Source: JBEEMU01 sp043778315
GTDB taxonomy: Bacteria; Bacteroidota; Bacteroidia; Chitinophagales; Saprospiraceae
DNA length: 42,309 nt
Reading direction: 5' to 3'
Assembly: GCA_043778315.1 (NCBI GenBank)
Contig: JAYWGJ010000093.1
Coordinates: 1 to 42,309, forward strand
The translations under genes and the position numbers were made by a program. Of the stretch, positions 25,858 to 34,196 are shown piece after piece. Under the pieces are notes generated by a model. It was given only the letters and a program-made list of their open reading frames with translations, had not been told where the DNA came from and searched no databases. Each line of letters starts with the position of its first letter. Positions within the stretch are counted from its first letter, which is position 1.

Positions 25858-26817
25858 TTATCGTTTGCGAAACCGCAAAACCGCCCAAATCACGCCTGCC
25901 AACACGAGCCAAAACGTCCATGCTTGCGCCAATACTACTACAACGTCGAGCAAGCCGTACCAGCCAATACTGAGCGCGTCGGCTAAACTACGAAAAAAAC
26001 CTGCGTGAAATTGGTTCGCATTGGTATTCGCCACAACTTGTTTTGCGACCACTTCGTGCTGATAAATATTGAGGCTTATGGTAGAAAAACTGACGCGGTC
26101 GGTGAGGTTCATATTCGTGATTTCTGCGTCGTCGGCGGAGTTTTGCGTCTGCGCGATACCGCGCTCCCCGTCGATGGTTTCGCCTAATTTTTTGCCGTTT
26201 TTATCTATCGCTCTGCGCAAATTACCTGCGAGTTCGCGTCCGCGCTGCGTGCGCATTTTGTTTGCCAAAAGCTGCAAACTCACGTCGTCGGCGGTCAGTT
26301 TGCGGTAATCCAAATGCTCTATCATTCGGTCTATTTGTACCAAAAGCGTATCGAAATACTGATTCGGGACGCGCAGCGTTGTCGTATTTTCCACGGTATA
26401 AATAGTGGTTTCGAGCAGCGAATCGCTGTTGTACGGCGCGAGAATAGTTTCGTTCGTGTTGGTTTGCAAATTAGACGATGTCACAAAACCGCTAAATTTT
26501 TGCGTAATTGCTTCCAATTTTTGTTCCGTTGAATGTACGTCTTTTACGCGGAAGCGGAAATCGGCGAGCCGCAAAAACTGCCGCTTTTCGGGTGCCGCGA
26601 CGTGCGAAGCAACCTCATCTTTTGCGATAGCTTTTTCGTCGGTTTTGGCACTCGGTTCAGCAGCCGTTGCCGCTTCGCTACCTTGCGTCGCGACTTGGTT
26701 TTGCTCACTTTTTTGATTATCTCGCGGCTCGCGACGCTGCCCGCAAGCGAGTAACGTAAGCCCGCAAATTGAGGCGAAAGCCAAAACATGGAAATTTATT
26801 TTTTTTACAAAAAGCAT
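25858..26817 (-). CDS. DUF4349 lipoprotein
   Basis: A 319-residue envelope protein. The N-terminus ends in lipobox LLAC (Cys near residue 25). A low-complexity Ala/Glu/Lys linker precedes the DUF4349 domain: LRLADFRFRVKDVHSTEQKLEAITQKFSGFV, then a coiled-coil stretch around the TADDVSLQLLANKMRTQRGRELAG region and TDRVSFSTISLNIYQ. A C-terminal membrane helix (WTFWLVLAGVIWAVLRFRKR) ends the protein. DUF4349 proteins are widespread and of unknown function. The start is ATG 26817. It is monocistronic and convergent with the LTA-synthase-like gene. Confidence 0.85.
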   Translation of the reverse strand: MLFVKKINFHVLAFASICGLTLLACGQRREPRDNQKSEQNQVATQGSEAATAAEPSAKTDEKAIAKDEVASHVAAPEKRQFLRLADFRFRVKDVHSTEQKLEAITQKFSGFVTSSNLQTNTNETILAPYNSDSLLETTIYTVENTTTLRVPNQYFDTLLVQIDRMIEHLDYRKLTADDVSLQLLANKMRTQRGRELAGNLRRAIDKNGKKLGETIDGERGIAQTQNSADDAEITNMNLTDRVSFSTISLNIYQHEVVAKQVVANTNANQFHAGFFRSLADALSIGWYGLLDVVVVLAQAWTFWLVLAGVIWAVLRFRKR

Positions 26818-27100
26818 ACATTAATTTTTAAAATGGTAAAAACGGAGTATTGAAAACACTGTTTCAATTATTACAATTATAGATGCTCGTTTTGCAAAAA
26901 TGGTGGTTAAGAAAATATTAATATTGTACTAATATTTTCTTAAAAAGTAGCAGAAATACTCTGATAATAAAACGGTACTTTAGAAACATAATGCCAATAA
27001 ATTATTTTACAAAAGTAGGTATTTTATTTCAATATCAGAAAAAAAGGGGTGCATAACAATTTTCAAAAAATTAAATGTTAAAAGTTAGTATTTTTTTGAC

Positions 27101-27108
27101 TATATTTG
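27101..27108 (+). promoter_or_regulatory. -7 box for the pterin dehydratase gene
   Basis: TATATTTG matches TAnnTTTG, 41 bp ahead of the ATG at 27150. The rest of the 332-bp gap 26818-27149 is AT-rich and shows nothing else I can name. Confidence 0.45.
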
Positions 27109-27149
27109 TGGAATTATAGCATTTTTTAATCATTAAAAAAATAAAAAAT

Positions 27150-27395
27150 ATGTGGGTAGAAACCAACAACCGCCTCGTGCGCACCTTCCGCTTCCAAAAC
27201 TTTATGGAGGCGTTTGCTTTTATGACCGAAGTCGCTTTTTATGCCGAAAAAGCCGACCATCACCCGAACTGGTCGAACGTCTATAATACAGTAGAGATAC
27301 AGCTCACGACGCACGATAAAGGCAATACCATCACCAAAAAAGACACCGATTTAGCGGCGGCGATAGACGCAGTAGCGGCGAAGTATAGCGCGTAG
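27150..27395 (+). CDS. 4a-hydroxytetrahydrobiopterin dehydratase (PCD/DCoH)
   Basis: An 81-residue enzyme of the pterin-4-alpha-carbinolamine dehydratase family, which dehydrates the 4a-carbinolamine formed by aromatic amino acid hydroxylases and so recycles the pterin cofactor. The core reads FRFQNFMEAFAFMTEVA, then the signature EKADHHPNWSNVYNTVEI, with active-site His37 and His38, and TTHDKGNTITKKDTDLA with the third His at 55. The protein is shorter at the N-terminus than typical (about 95-110 residues), a form also common in Bacteroidota. No phenylalanine hydroxylase gene is in the window. It is immediately upstream of the AT-rich region preceding dnaA. Confidence 0.93.
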   Translation: MWVETNNRLVRTFRFQNFMEAFAFMTEVAFYAEKADHHPNWSNVYNTVEIQLTTHDKGNTITKKDTDLAAAIDAVAAKYSA

Positions 27396-28041
27396 GTAAA
27401 CGGTGCTATATATTGGCGTATACAAAATTTAATACTTTATAAAAAAACAAATTTGTTTTTATTGTTTATAATTTAAAGGCATAATATCTATGAATTATAT
27501 ATTATAAATAAATATTTAAAAATAGGCTGATAATCATAGTTTTATGAATTTAGGTATTAAAAACAAATTTTTAAACCGTTGTCAATCAATACGATATGTA
27601 TAAATATTATACATAATATTAAATATAAATATAAATTTTATATTTAAAAATAAAGGATAAAAAAGTGAAGTTTTAAAAAAAATAAAAAAAAATTATTTTT
27701 TTTTTCGTGTTATAACACTATGAAAATCAGTGTATCGAGACGAAAATGAGGCCAAGTTTATGCGGATATTTGGGGACGAAATTTGAAATCTATTTTTAAA
27801 AACGAAGATTTAACCGTACCTTTACATTCCCAAAAAAGCGGTAACTATTGCGTTACGCGAAAAGATTGGGCTTCGAGGGTAACTACCATTTTTTATTTGG
27901 TTAGTCAGGTTTTGTTTATTTTTCTAAGTCATAGCAAAATACAAACCTCTCGTTAATTCCTTCGGGTTACAAAAATAGAATTATCACTTTTGCAAGGTTT
28001 TCAACACAAATTTTTTTATTTTTTATTCTCCTACCACTCTT
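27396..28041. other. AT-rich region upstream of dnaA, candidate oriC
   Basis: A 646-bp gene-free stretch, extremely A/T-rich over 27420-27705 and less so after that. It contains an inverted pair tatgtataa/ttatacata (27595-27603, 27607-27615), each one base from the DnaA-box consensus TTATNCACA. It also has a 12-bp perfect palindrome gtgttataacac (27707-27718) and a TTTTCAACA at 27996-28006. It immediately precedes dnaA. The gap also must hold the dnaA promoter, which I could not place. Confidence 0.4.
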
Positions 28042-29460
28042 ATGACCTCTTCTGTCCTCAACGATAATGCGAAAAACGCGGCTGCTATGTGGTCGCATTG
28101 TTTACAATATATCAAAGCGAATATCGACCCTAAGCCTTTTCGGACGTGGTTTGAGCCGCTTAGTGCTGTGAAGTTAGTCCAGAATACACTTACCCTACAA
28201 GTACCAAACGCCGTATATTACGAGTATATAGAGGAGCATTTTATAGATGTGTTGGGCGGAGCTTTACGCCAACAACTCGGGCATCACTTCAGTTTGGAGT
28301 ATCAAGTACAGGTTACGCCGCCAGCGCAAGAAACGCAAGACAACAAAAAAGATAATTTAGTACCGAACTCCGCCGAACATATCAAAAACCCGTTTGTGAT
28401 ACCTGGTATCAAAAGAATGAAGATTGATAGTCAGCTCAACGAAACGTACAGATTAGAGAATTTTGTGGAAGGCGAGTGCAATAAAATGGCGCGCTCTGCG
28501 GGTATTGCGGTAAGCAAGCAGCCAGGAACGACGAGTTTTAATCCACTTATCATATACGGTCCGTCGGGGTCGGGCAAAACGCATTTGGTACACGCTATCG
28601 GCAACGCGACGCTCGAGAAATATCCCGAAAAGAACGTATTATATGTGTCGTCGCATACTTTTATGAATCAATTGGTCGCGCATATCAAAAACAATACGGT
28701 CAATGATTTTATTTTATTTTACAATACATTAGATGTATTAATTATCGACGATATTCAGTTTTTTGATAAAAAACAGCGTATGCAGGAGATATTTTTTACG
28801 ATATTCAATCAATTGCATCAGTCGCACCGACAAATTATAATGACTTCGGACAAAACACCGAAAGACTTGGAAGGCATAGAAGAGCGGCTACTCACGCGGT
28901 TCAAATGGGGCTTAATCGCCGACCTCGGTACACCCGATATCGAGACCCGTATGGCGATTATGCTAACCGCAATGGAACGCGGTGGTATCGCTGCCAATAT
29001 AGAAATACTCGAGTATTTGTGCTATCATATTGATAATGTGCGTGGTATATTAGGCGCGGTGAACCGCTTGAAGGCGTATCACGAGTTTAGCGGAAGATTA
29101 ATTGACATGAAATTAGCCAAGGAAATAGTGCAACATTATGTAAGTACCGAAGTACAAAAAGAAGTGACGATTGAGGGTATTATCCAATTGGTAGCGGATT
29201 ATTTCAAAACCGATATTGCGCTGCTTGCTAGCAAAACCCGCAAACGCGAAGTGGTAGAAGTACGACAATTGGCGATGTATATGTCCAAAAAAATGGTCAA
29301 TAAATCGTTGGAGGCAATAGGCGCGGCATTCGGCGGACGCGATCATGCTACGGTTATTCACTCCTGCAAGTCAATTGAAAACTTGATAGATACTGACCCG
29401 ATTTTCAGAAAAACGGTGCTAGACGTGGAGCGGAAAATAAAGTTGAGTATCGGTGGTTAA
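28042..29460 (+). CDS. dnaA: Chromosomal replication initiator DnaA
   Basis: DnaA binds DnaA boxes at oriC, melts the AT-rich element and recruits the helicase. The 472 residues contain the N-terminal helicase-recruiting domain (MWSHCLQYIKANIDPKPFRTWFEP), a linker, the AAA+ domain with Walker A GPSGSGKTHL (173-182), Walker B VLIIDDIQFF (~231-240), sensor and arginine-finger regions (MTSDKTPKDLEGIEERLLTRFKWG), and the C-terminal helix-turn-helix with the signature GRDHATVIHSC (near 432). The start ATG 28042 fits homologues. An intrinsic terminator follows 18 bp after the stop, so dnaA is not co-transcribed with dnaN. Confidence 0.97.
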   Translation: MTSSVLNDNAKNAAAMWSHCLQYIKANIDPKPFRTWFEPLSAVKLVQNTLTLQVPNAVYYEYIEEHFIDVLGGALRQQLGHHFSLEYQVQVTPPAQETQDNKKDNLVPNSAEHIKNPFVIPGIKRMKIDSQLNETYRLENFVEGECNKMARSAGIAVSKQPGTTSFNPLIIYGPSGSGKTHLVHAIGNATLEKYPEKNVLYVSSHTFMNQLVAHIKNNTVNDFILFYNTLDVLIIDDIQFFDKKQRMQEIFFTIFNQLHQSHRQIIMTSDKTPKDLEGIEERLLTRFKWGLIADLGTPDIETRMAIMLTAMERGGIAANIEILEYLCYHIDNVRGILGAVNRLKAYHEFSGRLIDMKLAKEIVQHYVSTEVQKEVTIEGIIQLVADYFKTDIALLASKTRKREVVEVRQLAMYMSKKMVNKSLEAIGAAFGGRDHATVIHSCKSIENLIDTDPIFRKTVLDVERKIKLSIGG

Positions 29461-29478
29461 TAATTATCACAGTAAAAA

Positions 29479-29510
29479 AATGCGCGTGTTCGATACCGAA
29501 TACGCGCATT
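29479..29510 (+). terminator. Terminator after dnaA
   Basis: Arms aatgcgcgtgttcg and cgaatacgcgcatt pair around a 4-nt loop, followed by a run of eight Ts. Confidence 0.92.
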
Positions 29511-29545
29511 TTTTTTGTTGTAAAATAAACAGAAAAAAATAAAAA

Positions 29546-30448
29546 ATGCTTTATATCGCTTACGCGCCAATTTATTGTCACCCGTTGCCCGAAGGGCATC
29601 GTTTTCCGATGCAGAAATACGAACTCATACCCGAGCAATTGCTGTACGAGGGCAGTATCGTTGCCGATAATTTGTTTGCGCCGACGGCGATAGCCGCCGA
29701 TTTGGTAATCGGTACGCATACCGAAAATTATTGGAATAAGCTACTCGCAAATGATTTAGATGCGCAACACATTCGGCGCATTGGCTTTCCGCTAACACCG
29801 CAACTCATTGAACGCGAGCGGATTATAAGTACAGGAACGATTGATTGTGCGCGCTACGCGCTACAATACGGCGTAGCGATGAACGTGGCGGGCGGCACAC
29901 ATCACGCGTTTGCGGATAGAGGCGAAGGTTTTTGTTTGTTGAATGATATTGCGATAGCCGCCAATTATTTACTCAATAATGGTTTGAGTAAACAGATAGC
30001 CGTGATTGATTTGGACGTGCATCAGGGCAACGGAACGGCGGCTATTTTCCGTGGCGAGCCGCGAGTTTATACGTTTAGTATGCACGGCGAGCGCAATTTC
30101 CCGTTCCATAAAGAGCAGTCCGACTGGGATATTGGTTTACCCGATGGCATCTCTGACGCGCCGTATTTAGCCTTGCTTACCGACGCGCTGAACAAAATAA
30201 TGGATACCGTGCAGCCCGATTTTGTATTTTATTTGTCTGGCGTAGATGTACTCGGTACTGATAAATTGGGCAAACTCGGACTAAGCCGCGCCGCTTGCAA
30301 AACCCGAGACAGGCTGGTTTTTGAGCAATGCAAACGACATAAAATACCTGTTTCGGTAAGTATGGGCGGCGGCTATTCGGAGCGATTAGTGGATATAGTG
30401 GAGGCACACGCGAATACGTTTCGTGTAGCGCAAGAGCTGTATTTTTAG
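29546..30448 (+). CDS. Histone deacetylase-like amidohydrolase
   Basis: A 300-residue zinc-dependent deacetylase/amidohydrolase of the HDAC superfamily (AcuC/HDAC11-like). It has the start HPLPEGHRFPMQKYELI, the active-site dyad in GGTHHAF (His119, His120), and zinc ligands Asp157 and His159 in DLDVHQGNG and Asp234 in SGVDVL. GGGYSERL follows near the C-terminus. Bacterial members deacetylate small molecules such as acetylpolyamines or act on acetyl-lysine proteins; the substrate here is not determined. Start ATG 29546. It follows dnaA after a strong terminator, so it is separately expressed. Confidence 0.92.
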   Translation: MLYIAYAPIYCHPLPEGHRFPMQKYELIPEQLLYEGSIVADNLFAPTAIAADLVIGTHTENYWNKLLANDLDAQHIRRIGFPLTPQLIERERIISTGTIDCARYALQYGVAMNVAGGTHHAFADRGEGFCLLNDIAIAANYLLNNGLSKQIAVIDLDVHQGNGTAAIFRGEPRVYTFSMHGERNFPFHKEQSDWDIGLPDGISDAPYLALLTDALNKIMDTVQPDFVFYLSGVDVLGTDKLGKLGLSRAACKTRDRLVFEQCKRHKIPVSVSMGGGYSERLVDIVEAHANTFRVAQELYF

Positions 30449-30538
30449 TTCTTTTTAATTAAAAACTGACTTATACTACAACTAAAAAGGAGTTTTTACC
30501 GTACATTTATAAAAATTAAACCTTTCAAAAAATCATTA

Positions 30539-31231
30539 ATGCGTCCCTTACTTTTTCTTTTTGTCCTCACTATATTTGGTTGTAAGAACACCGAAACCGC
30601 TACAAATACGGTAACGCCTACGCCCGAAGCAGCGCACAGCTGCCTTGCGCTCGGCGACTCTTACACTATCGGTACGAGCGTTGCGGACAGCAGTCGTTGG
30701 AGTGTGCAGATGGTTGCGCAGATGCGCAAGGCGCAAATACCGATGCTCGATGCCGACATCATTGCTCGAAACGGCTGGACGTGTAGAGATTTGCAAGACG
30801 GAATTGATGCGGCAAATAATACTAAAAAATACGAATTGGTGACGTTGCTGATTGGTGTAAACAACCAATATCGTAGGCAAGACATCAATGCATTTAGAGT
30901 AGAATTTCGCGGAATAGTACAAACTGCGATTGGTTTTGCACAAAATAAAGAGAAAAAAAGAGTGCTAATTTTATCGATTCCTGACTGGGGCGTTACGCCC
31001 GCAGGTGGCTCGAGTGCAGCAATAATAGCCGCCGATATTGACCGCTTCAACGCGGTAGAGCAAGACGAATGCAATGCGGCAGGTGTGCAGTTTATTGACA
31101 TTACGCCGCTTTCGCGCACCGCTTCGGGCGAGTCGAGTTTGGTTGCTTCGGACGGATTACATTTTTCTGGAAAAATGTACCGCTTGTGGGCAGAGAAAAC
31201 GTTGCCGTTTGCGACAAAGGTGGTGCGCTAA
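30539..31231 (+). CDS. SGNH/GDSL hydrolase lipoprotein
   Basis: A 230-residue secreted esterase-type protein. MRPLLFLFVLTIFGC is a lipoprotein signal. The SGNH blocks are ALGDSYTIG with nucleophile Ser41, the Gly in RNGWTCRDL, GVNNQYR (Asn near 108) and the C-terminal DGLHFSG with Asp205 and His208. Together these are the full catalytic set for a lipase/esterase or carbohydrate esterase. The substrate is unknown. ATG 30539 starts the signal peptide. It lies 90 bp after the amidohydrolase gene on the same strand. Confidence 0.9.
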   Translation: MRPLLFLFVLTIFGCKNTETATNTVTPTPEAAHSCLALGDSYTIGTSVADSSRWSVQMVAQMRKAQIPMLDADIIARNGWTCRDLQDGIDAANNTKKYELVTLLIGVNNQYRRQDINAFRVEFRGIVQTAIGFAQNKEKKRVLILSIPDWGVTPAGGSSAAIIAADIDRFNAVEQDECNAAGVQFIDITPLSRTASGESSLVASDGLHFSGKMYRLWAEKTLPFATKVVR

Positions 31232-31249
31232 ATAATTATAATTTTGAGG

Positions 31250-31275
31250 TTTTTTATTTGAGTGCAAATAAAAAA
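31250..31275. terminator. AT-only hairpin between convergent genes
   Basis: A perfect 11-bp stem ttttttatttg/caaataaaaaa with loop agtg. It lies between the convergent SGNH and OmpA-family genes. The T-run is in the arm itself, so its strength is doubtful. A ctttgcgtctctgc fragment, like the 18.7 kb repeat, follows at ~31281-31320. Confidence 0.4.
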
Positions 31276-31342
31276 ACATAACTCACTTTGCGTCTCTGCT
31301 TAAAAATCATTGTTTCTTTGCTAACAGGATTAAGGTAGCAAA

Positions 31343-32399
31343 TTATATTTTTTCTAATGTGATTTGTACTCGTCTGTTGTGCGACCGACCGTTTTCGGTC
31401 GTGTTATCGTCTATTGGTTGCGTTGCGCCATAGCCTTTTGCGCGTATTTTGGCAGGGCTAATGCCCAATTGTAATAAATAATTATTTACGGCTTCTGCGC
31501 GTTTTTGTGACAAATTTTCGTTTAAGGTAGCGTTGCCTGTATTATCGGTGTGTCCTGCTATCAAAAAGGTGCCAGCGAATTGTAATAAATTAAAATCTGT
31601 GACAAAGGTTGCTAATAATTTTTTCGCATCTGCGTTGAGTTCTGCTTTGCCCGTCTCGAAGCCAATATCTTTGATAGTTAAGTTTGGCAGTGTCTCTTTC
31701 TTCGTTTCTGTTACTGCGACGGGCGCGTCTGCAACTTCTTCTACCGCAACATCGTCTAAATAATAATAGGCTTCTAAGGTGTGTTGTGGTTTCGCCCAAA
31801 AACCGATAGAAAGATAAGCCAAGTCGGTACTCGGCGCAATGAAATCTGTGACTAAAATCCACTCGTTTGCGATTATTTTTTGGTGGGTAATACCGATTTG
31901 AAAAGGCGCGGAAAGTGGTTTATCGGTGTTTGTTCGCAAGGCTTTTTCGTGAAGATACGCGCCAAATTTAGGCGACGCATAAGTTTGATTGTGTTTTTTG
32001 GATAACGGCGAATAATTAATCCAAAAAGATACGCTGTACCGCTTGCCTGCGTGCAAGGGCGCGGACAGTTGCGTTGTGATTACCTCCTGCCAATTTTGCT
32101 CCGATACTGGACGTATCAAGTACGCTAAACCAACGCATGAACTACCCGAATGTGGCGAAATAGTGCTTTTGTCGTCTGTTTTTTTTAACATCATTAGTGT
32201 TCACAATATCGGGCGACGTGCCGTTTGCCGACAGCCAATTACTGACGCGTTGCTCAAACTTTGCGCGGTCAGTCGGCTGATTAAGCGGCAAATAACCGCC
32301 TGTATTTACTTTAAAATCAGGGTTTTGTACCAAGTTTTGAGCGGCGAGTGTAGCGGTGTTAGCGTAAAGCAAAGTTAATAATAAAAATAATCGTTGCAT
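31343..32399 (-). pseudogene. OmpA-family envelope protein gene, frameshifted at A8
   Basis: Two ORFs make one gene. The first (32399 to 32142) begins with a signal peptide MQRLFLLLTLLYANTATLAAQ and NLVQNPDFK, the start of a carbohydrate-binding-like domain, and reaches IVNTNDVKK. The second continues TDDKSTISPHSGSSCVGLAY, ending in the OmpA peptidoglycan-binding domain (IAGHTDNTGNATLNENLSQKRAEAVNNYL, GYGATQPIDDN, SHNRRVQITL). The frames meet at an A8 tract (32179-32186 on plus); removing one A restores a continuous protein of ~351 residues. It may be a sequencing error, a true inactivation, or slippage that still yields protein. If made, the protein anchors the outer membrane to peptidoglycan. 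Confidence 0.85.
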
Positions 32400-32448
32400 G
32401 ATTTTTGTGACAGTTTGACTAGGTAATTATTGATGTAAAATAACATAA

Positions 32449-32484
32449 AAAACCGCATCAATCCGTTCAGACCAATGCGGTTTT
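32449..32484 (-). terminator. Terminator after arsR-type gene
   Basis: Arms aaaaccgcat and atgcggtttt around a 16-nt centre, with a T-run on the minus strand. It lies 20 bp past the stop of the regulator gene. Confidence 0.8.
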
Positions 32485-32504
32485 GCGACTAGAAAGGTAA
32501 AATT

Positions 32505-32804
32505 TTAGGCTTCATCAACCATGCGTTGCAACATTCCCGCTAAACCGTTTACCTTTGCGTACTCGATAGCGTAATACACAAAACGCTCTTTTTTGCGACA
32601 AATCACTACGCCCGCCTCCCGCATAATTTTGAGGTGTTGTGACGTGATAGACTGCTCTAACTTCAAGGCATTGTAAATCTTATTTACATTTACCTCTCTT
32701 TCTTGGTGAATAAAGTTCAATATTTGCAGCCGCAAAGGGTGCGCAATTGCTTTTAGCACCTCAATATTGGCGTGCATTACATTCATTTCTTCCGCTTTTA
32801 ACAT
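32505..32804 (-). CDS. ArsR-family transcriptional regulator
   Basis: A 99-residue winged-helix repressor. It has the ArsR-type segment VLKAIAHPLRLQILNFIHQ, then the recognition region LKLEQSITSQHLKIMREAGVVICRKKERFVYYAI. The classical metal-sensing motif ELCVCDL is absent and there is a single Cys in the wing, so it is not an obvious arsenic or cadmium sensor of the standard type. Target genes are unknown. It is separated from the OmpA-family gene by its own terminator and is divergent from aroB; the shared gap 32805-33048 holds two TATTTTTG boxes reading toward aroB. Confidence 0.88.
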   Translation of the reverse strand: MLKAEEMNVMHANIEVLKAIAHPLRLQILNFIHQEREVNVNKIYNALKLEQSITSQHLKIMREAGVVICRKKERFVYYAIEYAKVNGLAGMLQRMVDEA

Positions 32805-32909
32805 AGTAAAGTTGGTTTTGGATTAGGAAAATTGTTTATCTATTCACTCATGGGGGAAGAAAATGTTTTAGTTTTTGTAACTGAAAAATTTATATCAAAA
32901 AAAAATCCT

Positions 32910-32917
32910 TATTTTTG
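32910..32917 (+). promoter_or_regulatory. Possible -7 box upstream of aroB (distal)
   Basis: TATTTTTG matches TAnnTTTG in the AT-rich divergent gap. Confidence 0.4.
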
Positions 32918-32946
32918 TTTTTAATATAATACTAACAAATATAGGA

Positions 32947-32954
32947 TATTTTTG
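32947..32954 (+). promoter_or_regulatory. Possible -7 box upstream of aroB (proximal)
   Basis: A second TATTTTTG, 37 bp downstream of the first and 94 bp ahead of the aroB TTG start. Either one could be used. Confidence 0.4.
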
Positions 32955-33048
32955 TTTAACAAAATAATAATGTTTTCAATTTCTTTTATTTCCTATTATT
33001 TTAGATAGATTCTAAATAAACGCAAACTTAAATTTTAAACACATTCGT

Positions 33049-34092
33049 TTGGATAAAATAATATTTCAAAATGGCATAGCTAATCAACAGATTTCTGTGA
33101 CATTAAAAAAATACACTGCATCATTTTCCAAAATTATTTTTTTATGTGATACGAATACCGAGCGCGATTGTTTGCCTTTGCTCGATATTGAAGTGTTCCT
33201 CAATAGTGAAAAAATATTTATTTCCGCAGGCGAAACTCACAAAAATATACAAACTTGCCAGCATATCTGGTCGGAGTTATTGCGTTTGCGCGCCGACCGC
33301 AATACCGTTTTGGTGAATGTAGGCGGTGGTGTAGTGAGCGATATGGGGGGGTTTGCAGCGGCGACTTATAAGCGTGGTATTGCATTTATCAACGTTCCTA
33401 CTTCCCTCCTCGCGATGGTCGATGCGTCGGTTGGCGGCAAAACGGGTATTGATTTTGGCGGTATAAAAAATAGTATTGGCGTATTCAAAACACCCGAAGC
33501 AGTACTAATTGACACTATTTTTTTACAAACTTTATCTCCGCGTGAGCTGCAAAGTGGCTATGCCGAAATGATAAAACATCATTTAATTAGTGGCATACCG
33601 CTCCCCGAACTCGGTAAATTAACGTATATAGATATAGAGCGGTCGGTGGCGGTCAAATCTGCGATTGTGGCTGCCGACCCTACCGAGCAGGGTTTGCGGC
33701 AGGTACTCAATTTTGGGCATACAGTCGGTCACGCTATCGAGGCGTACTGTCTATATACCGATTTAGCACTTTTACACGGCGAGGCGGTAGCATTAGGTAT
33801 GGCAGTAGAGGCGGCTATTTCGTCCGATTTATATGGTTGGGACTTTGATTTATTTTATAATCAATATAAATTTTTACTAATATATAATTATAAATATATA
33901 AATCAAAAATATTTTACGTTACCTTTACCTGAAGTTTGGGAACTGATGCAAAACGACAAAAAAAATACCGAGAATACAGTGAAAATGGTTGCTTTACGCA
34001 AAATCGGAGACCCCGTCTATGGCATATCTATTACCTTACAACAAATAGAAAATGCTTATAAACGTGTTCTGTTAGGGTATAATAAACGCTAA
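33049..34092 (+). CDS. aroB: 3-dehydroquinate synthase
   Basis: The second enzyme of the shikimate pathway, converting DAHP to 3-dehydroquinate with NAD and a divalent metal. The 347 residues show the NAD-binding GGGVVSDMGGFAAATYKRG (from ~92), VPTSLLAMVDASVGGKTGID (~117-136), the substrate/metal motif YAEMIKHHLI and NFGHTVGHAIE (~220), and LLHGEAVALGMAVE. The start has to be TTG 33049 (TTG GAT AAA ATA): the next in-frame ATG is inside the NAD-binding region. No other shikimate genes are adjacent. The gene is followed after 104 bp by the amylase gene. Confidence 0.95.
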   Translation: MDKIIFQNGIANQQISVTLKKYTASFSKIIFLCDTNTERDCLPLLDIEVFLNSEKIFISAGETHKNIQTCQHIWSELLRLRADRNTVLVNVGGGVVSDMGGFAAATYKRGIAFINVPTSLLAMVDASVGGKTGIDFGGIKNSIGVFKTPEAVLIDTIFLQTLSPRELQSGYAEMIKHHLISGIPLPELGKLTYIDIERSVAVKSAIVAADPTEQGLRQVLNFGHTVGHAIEAYCLYTDLALLHGEAVALGMAVEAAISSDLYGWDFDLFYNQYKFLLIYNYKYINQKYFTLPLPEVWELMQNDKKNTENTVKMVALRKIGDPVYGISITLQQIENAYKRVLLGYNKR

Positions 34093-34196
34093 TTCGATTG
34101 AAAATAAAGGCTAAATTCATCAAGAGTTAGCATTTTAATTTTTCAACATCAGGACATATTTTGTGACATAGTTATTTAACAACAAAAAAGTTTATT

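Noticed and set aside
27707..27718. Operator of a nearby regulator (gtgttataacac palindrome)
   Set aside because: A single 12-bp palindrome in very AT-rich DNA; noted only as part of the candidate oriC region.
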